The translations under genes were made by a program, and so were the position numbers. Below the pieces are notes generated by a model. The model saw nothing but the letters and a program-made list of their open reading frames with translations, was not told the origin of the DNA and did not search any database. A DNA stretch of 64,000 nucleotides from Lewinellaceae bacterium (GTDB lineage Bacteria; Bacteroidota; Bacteroidia; Chitinophagales; Saprospiraceae). The DNA lies in contig JACJYN010000003.1 in NCBI GenBank assembly GCA_020636095.1, forward strand, positions 1,240,001 through 1,304,000. Reading direction: 5' to 3'. Shown one piece after another: positions 49,940-57,873 of the stretch. The number at the start of each line of letters is the position of its first letter. Position 1 is the first letter of the stretch.

Positions 49940-50698
49940 ATGCATGCTCTCAGTGTCATCATTACCACTTTAAACGAAGAACTCAACATTCAGGGCGTAC
50001 TGGAATCTGTAGCCTGGGCAGATGAAGTCATCGTTGTTGACTCCTTCAGCGAGGACCGCACCGTGGAGATCGCGCGGCAGTATACCCGCAGGGTGATGCA
50101 ACGGCAGTACACCGGGCCGGCAGAGCAGAAGAACTGGGCTATTCCACAGGCCAGCCACGAGTGGATACTGCTGCTGGACGCCGACGAACGGGCGCCGGAA
50201 AAGTTGAAACTGGAAATCCAAAAGTACCTCAACCAGGAAATCATTCCCTACGACGCCTTCTGGATCGGCCGCCGCAATTTTTTCATGGGCAAAGAGGTGC
50301 ACTACAGCGGCTGGCAGGGCGATGCCGTGGTCCGTTTCTTCCGGCGCGACCTGTGCCGTTACAACGACAAGCAGGTGCACGAAGAGGTCATCACCGAAGG
50401 CCTCCGGGTAGGTTATCTGGACAATAAGCTACTGCATTATACCTACCGGGATATGGAACACTTCCTCGCTAAGATGCGCCGCTACGCCCGCTGGTCCGCT
50501 CAGGATTACAGTAAAAAAGTGAAGCGGGTCACGGCCTTTCACCTGGTTTTAAAACCCCTGTTCCGCTTTTTTAAACACTATTTCTTCCAACGGGGCTTCC
50601 TGGATGGAAAGGTCGGGCTGGTCGTGAGCATCGTGATGGCATGGGGTGTATTCTTGCGCTATGTGAATTTGATGGAGCGCAAACAAGCAGGAGCCTGA
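49940..50698 (+). CDS. GT2 glycosyltransferase, WaaE/KdtX type
   Basis: 252-residue cytoplasmic or membrane-associated glycosyltransferase resembling LPS core beta-1,4-glucosyltransferases (WaaE/KdtX). The GT-A domain has LSVIITTLNEELNIQGVLES, WADEVIVVDSFSEDRT, QKNWAIPQASHEWILLLDAD (DxD) and RNFFMGKEVHYSGWQ. VHEEVITEG and LLHYTYRDMEHFLAKM are typical of the family. The C-terminus has one hydrophobic hairpin (LVVSIVMAWGVFLRYV). Probably adds a hexose to the lipopolysaccharide core. Donor and acceptor are inferred. Confidence 0.9.
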   Translation: MHALSVIITTLNEELNIQGVLESVAWADEVIVVDSFSEDRTVEIARQYTRRVMQRQYTGPAEQKNWAIPQASHEWILLLDADERAPEKLKLEIQKYLNQEIIPYDAFWIGRRNFFMGKEVHYSGWQGDAVVRFFRRDLCRYNDKQVHEEVITEGLRVGYLDNKLLHYTYRDMEHFLAKMRRYARWSAQDYSKKVKRVTAFHLVLKPLFRFFKHYFFQRGFLDGKVGLVVSIVMAWGVFLRYVNLMERKQAGA

Positions 50699-50730
50699 AA
50701 GCGCACGCTTGATTTTTTCGGATGCGCGAA

Positions 50731-51771
50731 CTACTTCACAACCTCAAAAGCCACCTCAACCGGTGTTTTGCTGTTTTTCTTATCGGAGGAATGCCTGCCT
50801 TCCACCTGATGGATGCCCTCAATGAACCGCAGCGTACCGGTCCGTGAGCGGATCACGATACTATGCGTGGTAAGGCTGCTGTCCCGCCCAAAACTGACGC
50901 CTTCCAGGAAGGGGCTGGGCGTAATACCGGTAGCGGCAAAGAATATATTGTCGGACCGCACGAGTGTATCCAGTTGAAGGACTTCCCGCACCTTGACGCC
51001 GTCTTTCTTCAACTGCCGTTTTTCATCTTCCCGCTGCGGCGCGCGCATGCCCTGCATACCTCCTCCGAGGGCTTTGACGGCGGCGGCGGCCATTACGCCT
51101 TTGGTAGAATCGCCGATACCCATGAGCGCATCGATACAGGCGCCGGGCACGGCGGCCATCAGGGCGCCCACCACATCGCCATCGGTGTGGAGAGAAATGC
51201 GGGCGCCGGCCTGCCGAATTTCTTCAACCAGAGAGGCATGGCGGTTTTTATCGAGCACGAAAACGGTGAGTTCATTGACGTGCTTACCGAGGGCTTCGGC
51301 GATGCGGTGCAGGTTTTGGGTGGGAGAAAGACGGATGTCAATAGCCTCTCGGGCCTCCCGTCCCACGACGATCTTGTTCATGTAGAGGGAATGGCCGGGG
51401 TTCCACATGCTGTCTCTTTCGGCCACCGCAATGGCGGATATGGCGTTGGGGCGCCCGTCGGCAAGCAGCGCTACGCCCTCTACCGGCCCAACCGCTACGT
51501 CCAGCTCCGGCCCTTCACCGTTGCCGATGTGTTCACCGGTGTAAAAAAAAGGCGTTTCTTCCTGTTCTCCTTCTCCGATCACTACGATGCCGTTCATATC
51601 GACGGTTTTCAGGAATGTATTCATGGCCCCGGCTGCCGCCCGGTCGCCTTTTTCCATACTACCCATACCCATGTAGCGGGCAGCCGCAATGGCAGCTGCT
51701 TCGGTGACGCGTGCCAGTTCCAAACCGAGATTGCGGTTGGGTTGCGCTTTTTCTTGCTGAATCATAGCCAT
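50731..51771 (-). CDS. glpX: GlpX-like class II fructose-1,6-bisphosphatase (altered signature)
   Basis: 346 residues with the GlpX fold throughout: GMGSMEKGDRAAAGAMNTFL (Asp43), VIGEGEQEETPFFYTGE (Glu67) and SLHTDGDVVGALMAAVPG. The GIGDSTKGVMAAAAVKALGG segment and IFFAATGITPSPFLEGV follow. The expected catalytic DPxEGT is here GPVEGV (95-100), so the first Asp and the final Thr are absent while Glu98 stays. Codons are clean (GGG for Gly95), so it is not a sequencing slip of one base. The annotated activity, hydrolysis of fructose 1,6-bisphosphate in gluconeogenesis, is therefore less certain than the family assignment. Monocistronic or followed by gph. Confidence 0.88.
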   Translation of the reverse strand: MAMIQQEKAQPNRNLGLELARVTEAAAIAAARYMGMGSMEKGDRAAAGAMNTFLKTVDMNGIVVIGEGEQEETPFFYTGEHIGNGEGPELDVAVGPVEGVALLADGRPNAISAIAVAERDSMWNPGHSLYMNKIVVGREAREAIDIRLSPTQNLHRIAEALGKHVNELTVFVLDKNRHASLVEEIRQAGARISLHTDGDVVGALMAAVPGACIDALMGIGDSTKGVMAAAAVKALGGGMQGMRAPQREDEKRQLKKDGVKVREVLQLDTLVRSDNIFFAATGITPSPFLEGVSFGRDSSLTTHSIVIRSRTGTLRFIEGIHQVEGRHSSDKKNSKTPVEVAFEVVK

Positions 51772-51873
51772 ATCTTTTGGTGATGAAGCTGTTTTGGCGA
51801 ATACACCTCAAGGTATGGCGCCGGGGGATGGGAGTCAGTGTGCAAGGTCACAGAAAATACATTTACAGAGTAC

Positions 51874-52524
51874 TTAACCCAGAGGCAACTCCAGCAATTC
51901 CGCAAATGCTCCAATCATAAACTCCGGCTTCGCCTCTTTCAGCACTTCCGCCGGGCGGTAGCCATAGGTAACGGCGCAGGTGTGCAGGCCGGCGGCTTTA
52001 CCCGCTTCCATATCGTGGGTGGAATCGCCGACCATCAGGGCCTTGCCCGGCGGTATATCGAGTTCCTCAAGGATAAGGCGGATGCCCGCCGGGTCGGGCT
52101 TGAGGGGATACCGGCCGGGTTGAGCGCCCATCACTTTGTCGAATAAAGGCGCCAGGCCGAGCTCCCGGATGATGGCCTCGGTAAAGTCCTGCGCTTTGTT
52201 GCTGTATACTGCTTTTTTAATCTGAGGCAGGGTAGCCAGTGTCTCTTCTACACCCGGGTAACATCGGGTCTTTTTGACATAGTTTCGGCTATAATATTCG
52301 TCGAACATTTGCCGGGCCTGCTGCAATATTTGTGCGTCTTCGGTGTCGGTTGCCTTTTGTAAGAGATAACTCAGCCCGCTGCCTAATAGAGGAGGCAGCT
52401 CTTCATAACTAAGCAGAGGTTTGTTCAGTTTTTCCAAAGCGTAGTTGACGGCGTCAGCCAGGTCGAAGCGGGAGTCGGCCAGGGTGCCGTCCAGGTCGAA
52501 GATGATTAGTTGGATATCATTCAT
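51874..52524 (-). CDS. gph: Phosphoglycolate phosphatase-type HAD hydrolase
   Basis: 217 residues from the ATG at 52524 (MNDIQLIIFDLDGTLADSRF); the frame runs upstream 47 codons but that part is low-complexity and overlaps an untranslated region. HAD motifs are DLDGT (I), YSNK (II), KPDPAG (III Lys) and GDSTHDMEAGKAAG (IV). The cap domain is of the Gph/PGMB class. It dephosphorylates small phosphate esters, 2-phosphoglycolate being the best guess. It lies 102 bp upstream of glpX on the same strand, so the two could be transcribed together. Substrate inferred. Confidence 0.88.
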   Translation of the reverse strand: MNDIQLIIFDLDGTLADSRFDLADAVNYALEKLNKPLLSYEELPPLLGSGLSYLLQKATDTEDAQILQQARQMFDEYYSRNYVKKTRCYPGVEETLATLPQIKKAVYSNKAQDFTEAIIRELGLAPLFDKVMGAQPGRYPLKPDPAGIRLILEELDIPPGKALMVGDSTHDMEAGKAAGLHTCAVTYGYRPAEVLKEAKPEFMIGAFAELLELPLG

Positions 52525-52622
52525 GAGCGGAGTATGGAATAATGAGGAAGTTGAAGGGGGTATGGCCCTATCTGGTTGGAAATAAACGGAAATACATTGA
52601 AAGTAACAAATACAGTGCGTTT

Positions 52623-54107
52623 TTACCGGAACGCATCCGGAAATTCCCCCAGGGTAACGCCCCAAAGCACCGGCAGCAGAAAGTACACCGCCAGGCTAAC
52701 CAGGAGGATAGATACAAGGTTCATCCAGATGCCCGCCCGCACCATGTCCGGAATACGGAGGTAACCCGGGCCGAAGACAACGGCATTGGGCGGGGTAGCC
52801 ACCGGCAGCATGAAGGCACAGGAGGCGGCGACGGTGGCGCCTACCATAAGTGCATAGGGGTGAACCCCGATCGTCAGGGCCATAGGCGCCAGTATGGGCA
52901 GGATCATGGAGGTAGTGGCCAGGTTGGAGGTGATCTCCGTCAGGAAGTTGACCGTAGCCACCAGGATAAGCAGGGTCAGAATTAGGGGCATACCTTCCAG
53001 GCTGGCCATCTGTCCGCCGATCCAGGCGGCCAGGCCACTTTCCTGAAAGCCCGCCGCCAGGGCCAGCCCACCGCCGAAGAGCAGGATGATGCCCCAGGGA
53101 AGAGCTACTGCCGATTCCCAGTTGATGAGCTGTTGCCCTTTTATCGCTTTGGAAGGAATGAGGAACAAGGCGATGGCGCCGGCGATGGCGATGATAGTGT
53201 CGTCGAGGGCCGGCATGATCTTTTGCAGGAGGAAGGAGCGGCTGATCCAGGCCAGGGCGGTCAGGATAAATACAGCCAGCACCATTTTCTCTTCGTAAGA
53301 GAAGGCGCCCAGGGCCCTGAGCTGGCTTTTGATCTCCGCTTTCCCACCGGGAAAGGCTATCCCCTTCATAGGGTAGGCCACCCGGACCAGGTACCACCAA
53401 CAGATGGCCAGCAGTACTACCGAGATAGGCAGACCGAAGGCGATCCATTGCGAGAAGGTGATCTCCACCCCATAGAGTTCCTGCACCACCGCCGCCAGCA
53501 CCAGGTTGGGCGGGGTGCCGATGAGGGTGGCGATGCCGCCGATCGAGGCGCTGTAGGCGATGGCCAGCATGAGCGCCTTGCTGAAGTAGTCCGTCGTTTC
53601 CGGTGGGGCGCCGGTGTCGTCTTTCAACTGAGAAACGATAGCCATGCCGATGGGCAGCATCATCACGGCCGTGGCGGTATTGGAGATCCACATCGAAAGA
53701 AAGGCAGAGGCGATCATGAAGCCCAGGATGATGTAGCTCATATTGGAACCGATGCGGTAGATGATGTTCAGGGCGATCCGCTTGTGCAGGTTCCATTTTT
53801 CGATGGCGATGGCAATGATGAAGCCGCCCAGATACAGGAAGATCATGCGGTGCCCGAAGGCCTCGGTGGTGCTGCTCAGGCTCAGCCCGCCCGCCAGCGG
53901 AAAGAGGATGATCGGCAGCAGGGCTGTGACCGGGATGGGGATAGCTTCAGTGATCCACCAAACGGCCACCCACAGCGTGGATGCCAGCACGGCCCTGGCC
54001 TGAGAAGAAAGGCCTTCCGGCTGGAAAAAGAGGAGTGTCAGCACAAAAAGAACCGGGCCGAGCACCAGGCCAAAATGACGGACAGACAGTTGTTTGAGTG
54101 GCGGCAT
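52623..54107 (-). CDS. DASS/SLC13-family sodium symporter
   Basis: About 494 residues from the ATG at 54107 (MPPLKQLSVRHFG); the longer frame from 54164 is not supported. About 11-12 membrane helices with two pseudo-repeats. Signature stretches are SNTATAVMMLPIGMAIVSQL and SASIGGIATLIGTPPNLVLA (first SNT motif), and later TSNLATTSMILPILAPMALT with VATPPNAVVFG. These are the two SNT/TP sodium- and substrate-binding loops. Substrates in the family are dicarboxylates, citrate or sulfate; which one applies cannot be told. It is divergently transcribed from 54159. Confidence 0.94.
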   Translation of the reverse strand: MPPLKQLSVRHFGLVLGPVLFVLTLLFFQPEGLSSQARAVLASTLWVAVWWITEAIPIPVTALLPIILFPLAGGLSLSSTTEAFGHRMIFLYLGGFIIAIAIEKWNLHKRIALNIIYRIGSNMSYIILGFMIASAFLSMWISNTATAVMMLPIGMAIVSQLKDDTGAPPETTDYFSKALMLAIAYSASIGGIATLIGTPPNLVLAAVVQELYGVEITFSQWIAFGLPISVVLLAICWWYLVRVAYPMKGIAFPGGKAEIKSQLRALGAFSYEEKMVLAVFILTALAWISRSFLLQKIMPALDDTIIAIAGAIALFLIPSKAIKGQQLINWESAVALPWGIILLFGGGLALAAGFQESGLAAWIGGQMASLEGMPLILTLLILVATVNFLTEITSNLATTSMILPILAPMALTIGVHPYALMVGATVAASCAFMLPVATPPNAVVFGPGYLRIPDMVRAGIWMNLVSILLVSLAVYFLLPVLWGVTLGEFPDAFR

Positions 54108-54158
54108 CAGTTGTTCCGTATTTGATGCGTGCAAGTTATATTCTATCTTGCATCCGCT

Positions 54159-55571
54159 ATGCAAGTTTCCTTCGAAAAAGTTGTTGGGTTACTCTTGGCC
54201 GCCTTCCTCGCGGCCGGGTTGTTCATTATCTTCCGTTTTGATGGTACGGCTGATTCCGGCGACAGCGTGCAGCACTACCTGATCGCCCGCTACGCTTTCG
54301 GGCACCCGCGCCTGTTCTTCGACCACTGGGGTAAGCCGTTCTTCGTTTTGCTCAGCGCCCCCTTTGCCCAGTTGGGCTTCACCGGCATGAAGCTCTTCAA
54401 CCTGTTGGCCGCCGCCGGCGCCGCAGGGCTGGCCGCCTTGTGCTGCCGGCGCCTGGGTTATGCCCACGCTGGCTGGGCGGCCCTGCTTTTCATCTGCGCT
54501 CCCTACAGTTTTGAGCTCGTCTTTTCCGGCCTGACGGAGCACCTTTTCGGGCTGGTGCTCATCCTGAGTGTTTATCTGGCCCTGATCGGGCGTACCGCCT
54601 GGGCGGTGGTACTGGTGTCCTTTCTGCCATTTGTGCGTTCGGAGGGGCTGGTCATTATGGGTATGTGGGGGCTGTATCTGCTCGTACAAGGGCAGTGGAA
54701 ACGCTTGCCCTTATTACTGGTTGGGCATGTAGCCTACGCATTGGCCGGCGCGTGGGCGCACGGCAGCCCGCTTTGGGTGTTCAACAAAATTCCTTATGCC
54801 ACGCCGGACAGCGTTTACGGTGCAGGCGAACTAGTCCACTTTGCCGATCAGCTTTTCTACGTTATCGGGCCGGTGCTTTACGGCCTGCTGGTGCTGGGAA
54901 TGCTTGATATGATCATTCGCCGGAAGGCGGCCGCTGAAGAGTGGTGGCTGATCCTGGGCAGTTTCCTGGCCTACTTTACCGCCCACACCCTCTTCTGGTA
55001 CTTTGGCATTTTCAATTCCATGGGCCTGAAGCGGGTGCTGGTGGCGATGATGCCGCTGGTGGCCATCCTGGGGCTCCGGGGGCTCAATTTCGTATTGTCC
55101 TGGACGGAAAGTAGAAAGAGGCTGCAGCATGCTTTGCTCTTCCTGCTGCTGGCGGGCGTATTGCTCTTTCCCTTTACAAAAAACAAAGCGGCGGTCGACT
55201 GGAGCAGCGCCTTTGCGCTAAAAACCGACCAGCAACTGGCGCAGGAAGTGGCGGGCTTCATTCAGGGAGCTGATATCCGAACAGACAGCACTACCTTCTT
55301 TTTCAGCCACCCTTACCTCAGTATCCCACTCGGCCTGGATTACTTCCAGCCTGAACAACGCCGTGAGCTGGATCGGGCGGCTCTTCAATCCCTCAAGCCG
55401 GGCGATATCGTCATCTGGGAAAATTGGTTTGCAGTGGTGGATAAGGGCGTGTCGCTAGAGGTGTTGCAAAGCCGTTACGGACTGCAGGTGTTGCGCAACT
55501 TTGAGCGGGAAGGGGAGGGGAGGAAGGAGGTGTTTGTGGTGCTTGGGCTGGCTCATTCAATCCCTCAATAA
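54159..55571 (+). CDS. Polytopic membrane glycosyltransferase-like protein (GT-C type)
   Basis: About 470 residues from ATG 54159 (MQVSFEKVVGLLLAAF); GTG 54129 is an in-frame alternative but lies in a promoter-like stretch (TATCTTGC at 54144). About 11 hydrophobic helices. The first periplasmic loop has RFDGTADSGDSVQHYLIARY with acidic residues where GT-C catalytic Asp residues sit, then FDHWGKPFFVLLSAPFAQLG. This resembles GT39/GT87-type mannosyltransferases, but the family is not certain. The C-terminal about 110 residues are soluble (LSIPLGLDYFQPEQRREL). It probably acts on lipid-linked or surface glycans. Confidence 0.78.
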   Translation: MQVSFEKVVGLLLAAFLAAGLFIIFRFDGTADSGDSVQHYLIARYAFGHPRLFFDHWGKPFFVLLSAPFAQLGFTGMKLFNLLAAAGAAGLAALCCRRLGYAHAGWAALLFICAPYSFELVFSGLTEHLFGLVLILSVYLALIGRTAWAVVLVSFLPFVRSEGLVIMGMWGLYLLVQGQWKRLPLLLVGHVAYALAGAWAHGSPLWVFNKIPYATPDSVYGAGELVHFADQLFYVIGPVLYGLLVLGMLDMIIRRKAAAEEWWLILGSFLAYFTAHTLFWYFGIFNSMGLKRVLVAMMPLVAILGLRGLNFVLSWTESRKRLQHALLFLLLAGVLLFPFTKNKAAVDWSSAFALKTDQQLAQEVAGFIQGADIRTDSTTFFFSHPYLSIPLGLDYFQPEQRRELDRAALQSLKPGDIVIWENWFAVVDKGVSLEVLQSRYGLQVLRNFEREGEGRKEVFVVLGLAHSIPQ

Positions 55572-55588
55572 ATTATTCCTTCATTCCG

Positions 55589-56122
55589 TTAGCGCGTTTT
55601 CAGCGCATTTTTCACCTTCTTCCCCTCTGCGGCTCTCGTGTCTTTGTCCTTCCGGATCTGGTGTTCCTGTTTTTTGATCATCAGTTTCCACCACAGGAGG
55701 GCGGGGATGAGCTGCCCGGAGTGCTTTTCCAGCCGGTACATCAGGGCGAGGTTGGGCTCCTCCTTGTCGTGGAGGATGCGGCTCAGGCGGGTGTAGTGTA
55801 CGTCTATATCTTCGGAAAAGGCTTTTTTGGTTTTGCGGATGGCATGGATGTATGTTTCGAGGTATTTGCCGAAGGACTTTTCCGGGGAGAACTCTTTTTC
55901 TTTGAGGTAGTCTTCTATTTGAAATCGCAATCTCAACGTGTCATAGCGAATTCTTTCTGCTTCTGTTCTTTCTCTATGAAGCTTTAATCGGAGTTGTCTT
56001 AATGCTTCTTTGGATTCTTTTTCTTCTTCTTCCGTCAATTCAGCGGGGATCATCATAGATTCGGCTATTTCCTCGATGGTGTATTTTTCCTGCAATTTTT
56101 TAAAAATCTCTTCATAACTCAT
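55589..56122 (-). CDS. XRE-like helix-turn-helix protein of antitoxin type
   Basis: 177 residues, soluble and highly charged. The N-terminal half is a Glu/Arg-rich coiled coil (ELTEEEEKESKEALRQLRLK). About residues 85-155 contain GKYLETYIHAIRKTKKAFSE, VHYTRLSRILHDKEEPNLAL and MYRLEKHSGQLIPALLWWKL, the layout of Cro/CI HTH domains in HigA-type antitoxins. No toxin neighbour is intact: upstream, in the same frame and separated by one TGA, lies a 32-codon ORF (56141-56239). The basic tail (KDKDTRAAEGKKVKNALKTR) may bind DNA. It could be a lone regulator or the rest of a broken pair. Confidence 0.72.
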   Translation of the reverse strand: MSYEEIFKKLQEKYTIEEIAESMMIPAELTEEEEKESKEALRQLRLKLHRERTEAERIRYDTLRLRFQIEDYLKEKEFSPEKSFGKYLETYIHAIRKTKKAFSEDIDVHYTRLSRILHDKEEPNLALMYRLEKHSGQLIPALLWWKLMIKKQEHQIRKDKDTRAAEGKKVKNALKTR

Positions 56123-56140
56123 AATCCAGATATTTAGTGA

Positions 56141-56239
56141 TCAACCGCCAGCCAAGACTATCCCGTCATAGTCTTCTTCCTCCATTCCGGTGATTTCCGC
56201 TTCCGTTTCTTCACCGGACCGCATGCTGATCAGCTTCAT
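56141..56239 (-). CDS. Possible 32-residue ORF upstream of the HTH gene
   Basis: ATG at 56239 to TGA at 56141, MKLISMRSGEETEAEITGME and then a short Gly-rich end. It is in frame with the HTH gene, so reading through its TGA would join them. A TA-rich stretch precedes it. Could be a truncated partner gene, a leader peptide or chance. Confidence 0.3.
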   Translation of the reverse strand: MKLISMRSGEETEAEITGMEEEDYDGIVLAGG

Positions 56240-56605
56240 AGCCAACAGGGTTTTGTAAAAATAGTAAAACTATTTGATGAAATCAATAAATGTAAGAGCC
56301 GTTTAGGGAGCGTTTGTACAGTTGGGTTTAATCAAAGCGCTTAAATAACCTTACGCAAAAGCAGAACACCAAGATAGCAAAATTCCATAAAAAATAAAAC
56401 TATTTGTTTTTAAAAACAAAAGATTTTACATTTGCTCACTACCCCCCTTCAGCCCGGTAGTTCAGAGTTGGAGATTTGAAGTTGAATGCCAGTACCCTGC
56501 CTTTGGCTCCTTACTCCTTTACAACCTCAGGAAACCGGATTCCAGGCGCCCCTGCGTCCGTTGAAAAGGCAGGTATAGCCTGGCTTTTCAGCAAAAAAAC
56601 TCATT

Positions 56606-57745
56606 ATGTTTGAACGAGCGATCCTGCATCTCGACCTCGACGCCTTCTTCGTCTCGGTCGAACAGCAGCGCAACAGCGCGCTGAAGGGCAAGCCCCTTAT
56701 CATCGGCGGTACGAGCGCCCGCGGGGTGGTGGCCTCCTGCAGCTATGAGGCCCGCGCCTACGGCGTGCATTCCGCCATGCCTATCAAAATGGCCCTGCGG
56801 CTGTGCCCGGACGCCATCGTGCTGCGGGGTGATATGGAGGCTTATTCTCACCAATCGAAGATCATTACGGAGATCATCCGGGAGGAGGCGCCCCTCTTCG
56901 AAAAGGCCTCCATCGATGAGTTCTACCTGGACCTCACGGGGATGGACCGGCACTTCGGCTGCTGGCTGTGGTCGAAAGAGCTGCGGCAGAAGGTCATCCG
57001 GGAGACGGGGCTGCCGCTCTCGCTGGGGTTGTCCGTGAACAAGCTGGTCTCCAAGGTGGGCGCCGGCGAGGCCAAGCCCAACGGCGCGCGGCTGGTGGAG
57101 GCGGGTACGGAGAGGGCCTTTCTGGCGCCCCTTCCGGTGCGCAAGCTGCCCTCCGTCGGGCAGGCCACCTGCAAAAAGCTCAGCTTCATGGGGGTGCGTA
57201 CGGTACAGGTGCTCAGCCAGATACCCCCTCTGTTGCTGCAGCGCGAATTCGGCCAACCCGGCCTCAGCTTATGGAAGAAAGCGAACGGCATCGATAACAG
57301 CCCGGTCGTGCCGTACACGGACAAACAGTCCATTTCCACTGAGCACACCTTTCAGGTAGACACCATCGATATGCAGTCCTTGCGCGATCAGATCACCGAT
57401 ATGGTGATGAAGCTGGCGTTCGAACTGCGGCAGTCACAGAAGCTCACTTCCTGCATTGCCGTTAAGCTTCGTTACACGGATTTCAATACCTTTTCCAAAC
57501 AGCGTAAGATTCCCTACACCGCTAACGACCAGGCCCTGATCGGGCACGCGCACGAACTGTTGGAGCGTTTATACGAACGCCGCCAACTGGTGCGGCTGGT
57601 AGGGGTGCGGTTCAGCGGCCTGGTACAGGGCAATCCGCAACTCAACTTGTTCGATGCTTCGGAAGCAGAGAACCGCCTGATGCAGGCCCTGGACCGGATA
57701 CGGAAGCGGTTCGGGCAGGGAGCGGTGCGGCGGGCGAGGCACTAG
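56606..57745 (+). CDS. dinB: DNA polymerase IV (Y family)
   Basis: 379-residue translesion polymerase. The palm has catalytic Asp10 (HLDLDAFFVSVEQ) and Asp104-Glu105 (SIDEFYLDL). VVASCSYEARAYGVHSAMP is the steric-gate/finger segment. SVNKLVSKVGAGEAKPNGAR and PVRKLPSVGQATCKKL form the helix-hairpin-helix. A little-finger domain follows (about 235-340), and the end carries LNLFDASE, a probable beta-clamp motif (QLNLF). Complete, with a good start. It precedes an error-prone DnaE by 128 bp, which together form the Bacteroidota counterpart of a mutagenesis cassette. Confidence 0.95.
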   Translation: MFERAILHLDLDAFFVSVEQQRNSALKGKPLIIGGTSARGVVASCSYEARAYGVHSAMPIKMALRLCPDAIVLRGDMEAYSHQSKIITEIIREEAPLFEKASIDEFYLDLTGMDRHFGCWLWSKELRQKVIRETGLPLSLGLSVNKLVSKVGAGEAKPNGARLVEAGTERAFLAPLPVRKLPSVGQATCKKLSFMGVRTVQVLSQIPPLLLQREFGQPGLSLWKKANGIDNSPVVPYTDKQSISTEHTFQVDTIDMQSLRDQITDMVMKLAFELRQSQKLTSCIAVKLRYTDFNTFSKQRKIPYTANDQALIGHAHELLERLYERRQLVRLVGVRFSGLVQGNPQLNLFDASEAENRLMQALDRIRKRFGQGAVRRARH

Positions 57746-57873
57746 CCAGTATATGGATTGAATGATTGAATACCACGGCTTTAGGGCAGCTTTCATGTTT
57801 CATTAATTGTGTCCAGATACCTACACTGATACACTTGATACCCTGATACCCTCTTCACTGATACACTATTCCC

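Noticed and set aside
52696..54125. Long ORFs on both strands overlapping the DASS transporter
   Set aside because: The 52623-54107 frame has clear SNT motifs and helices; the others are shadows rich in Arg, His and Gly.
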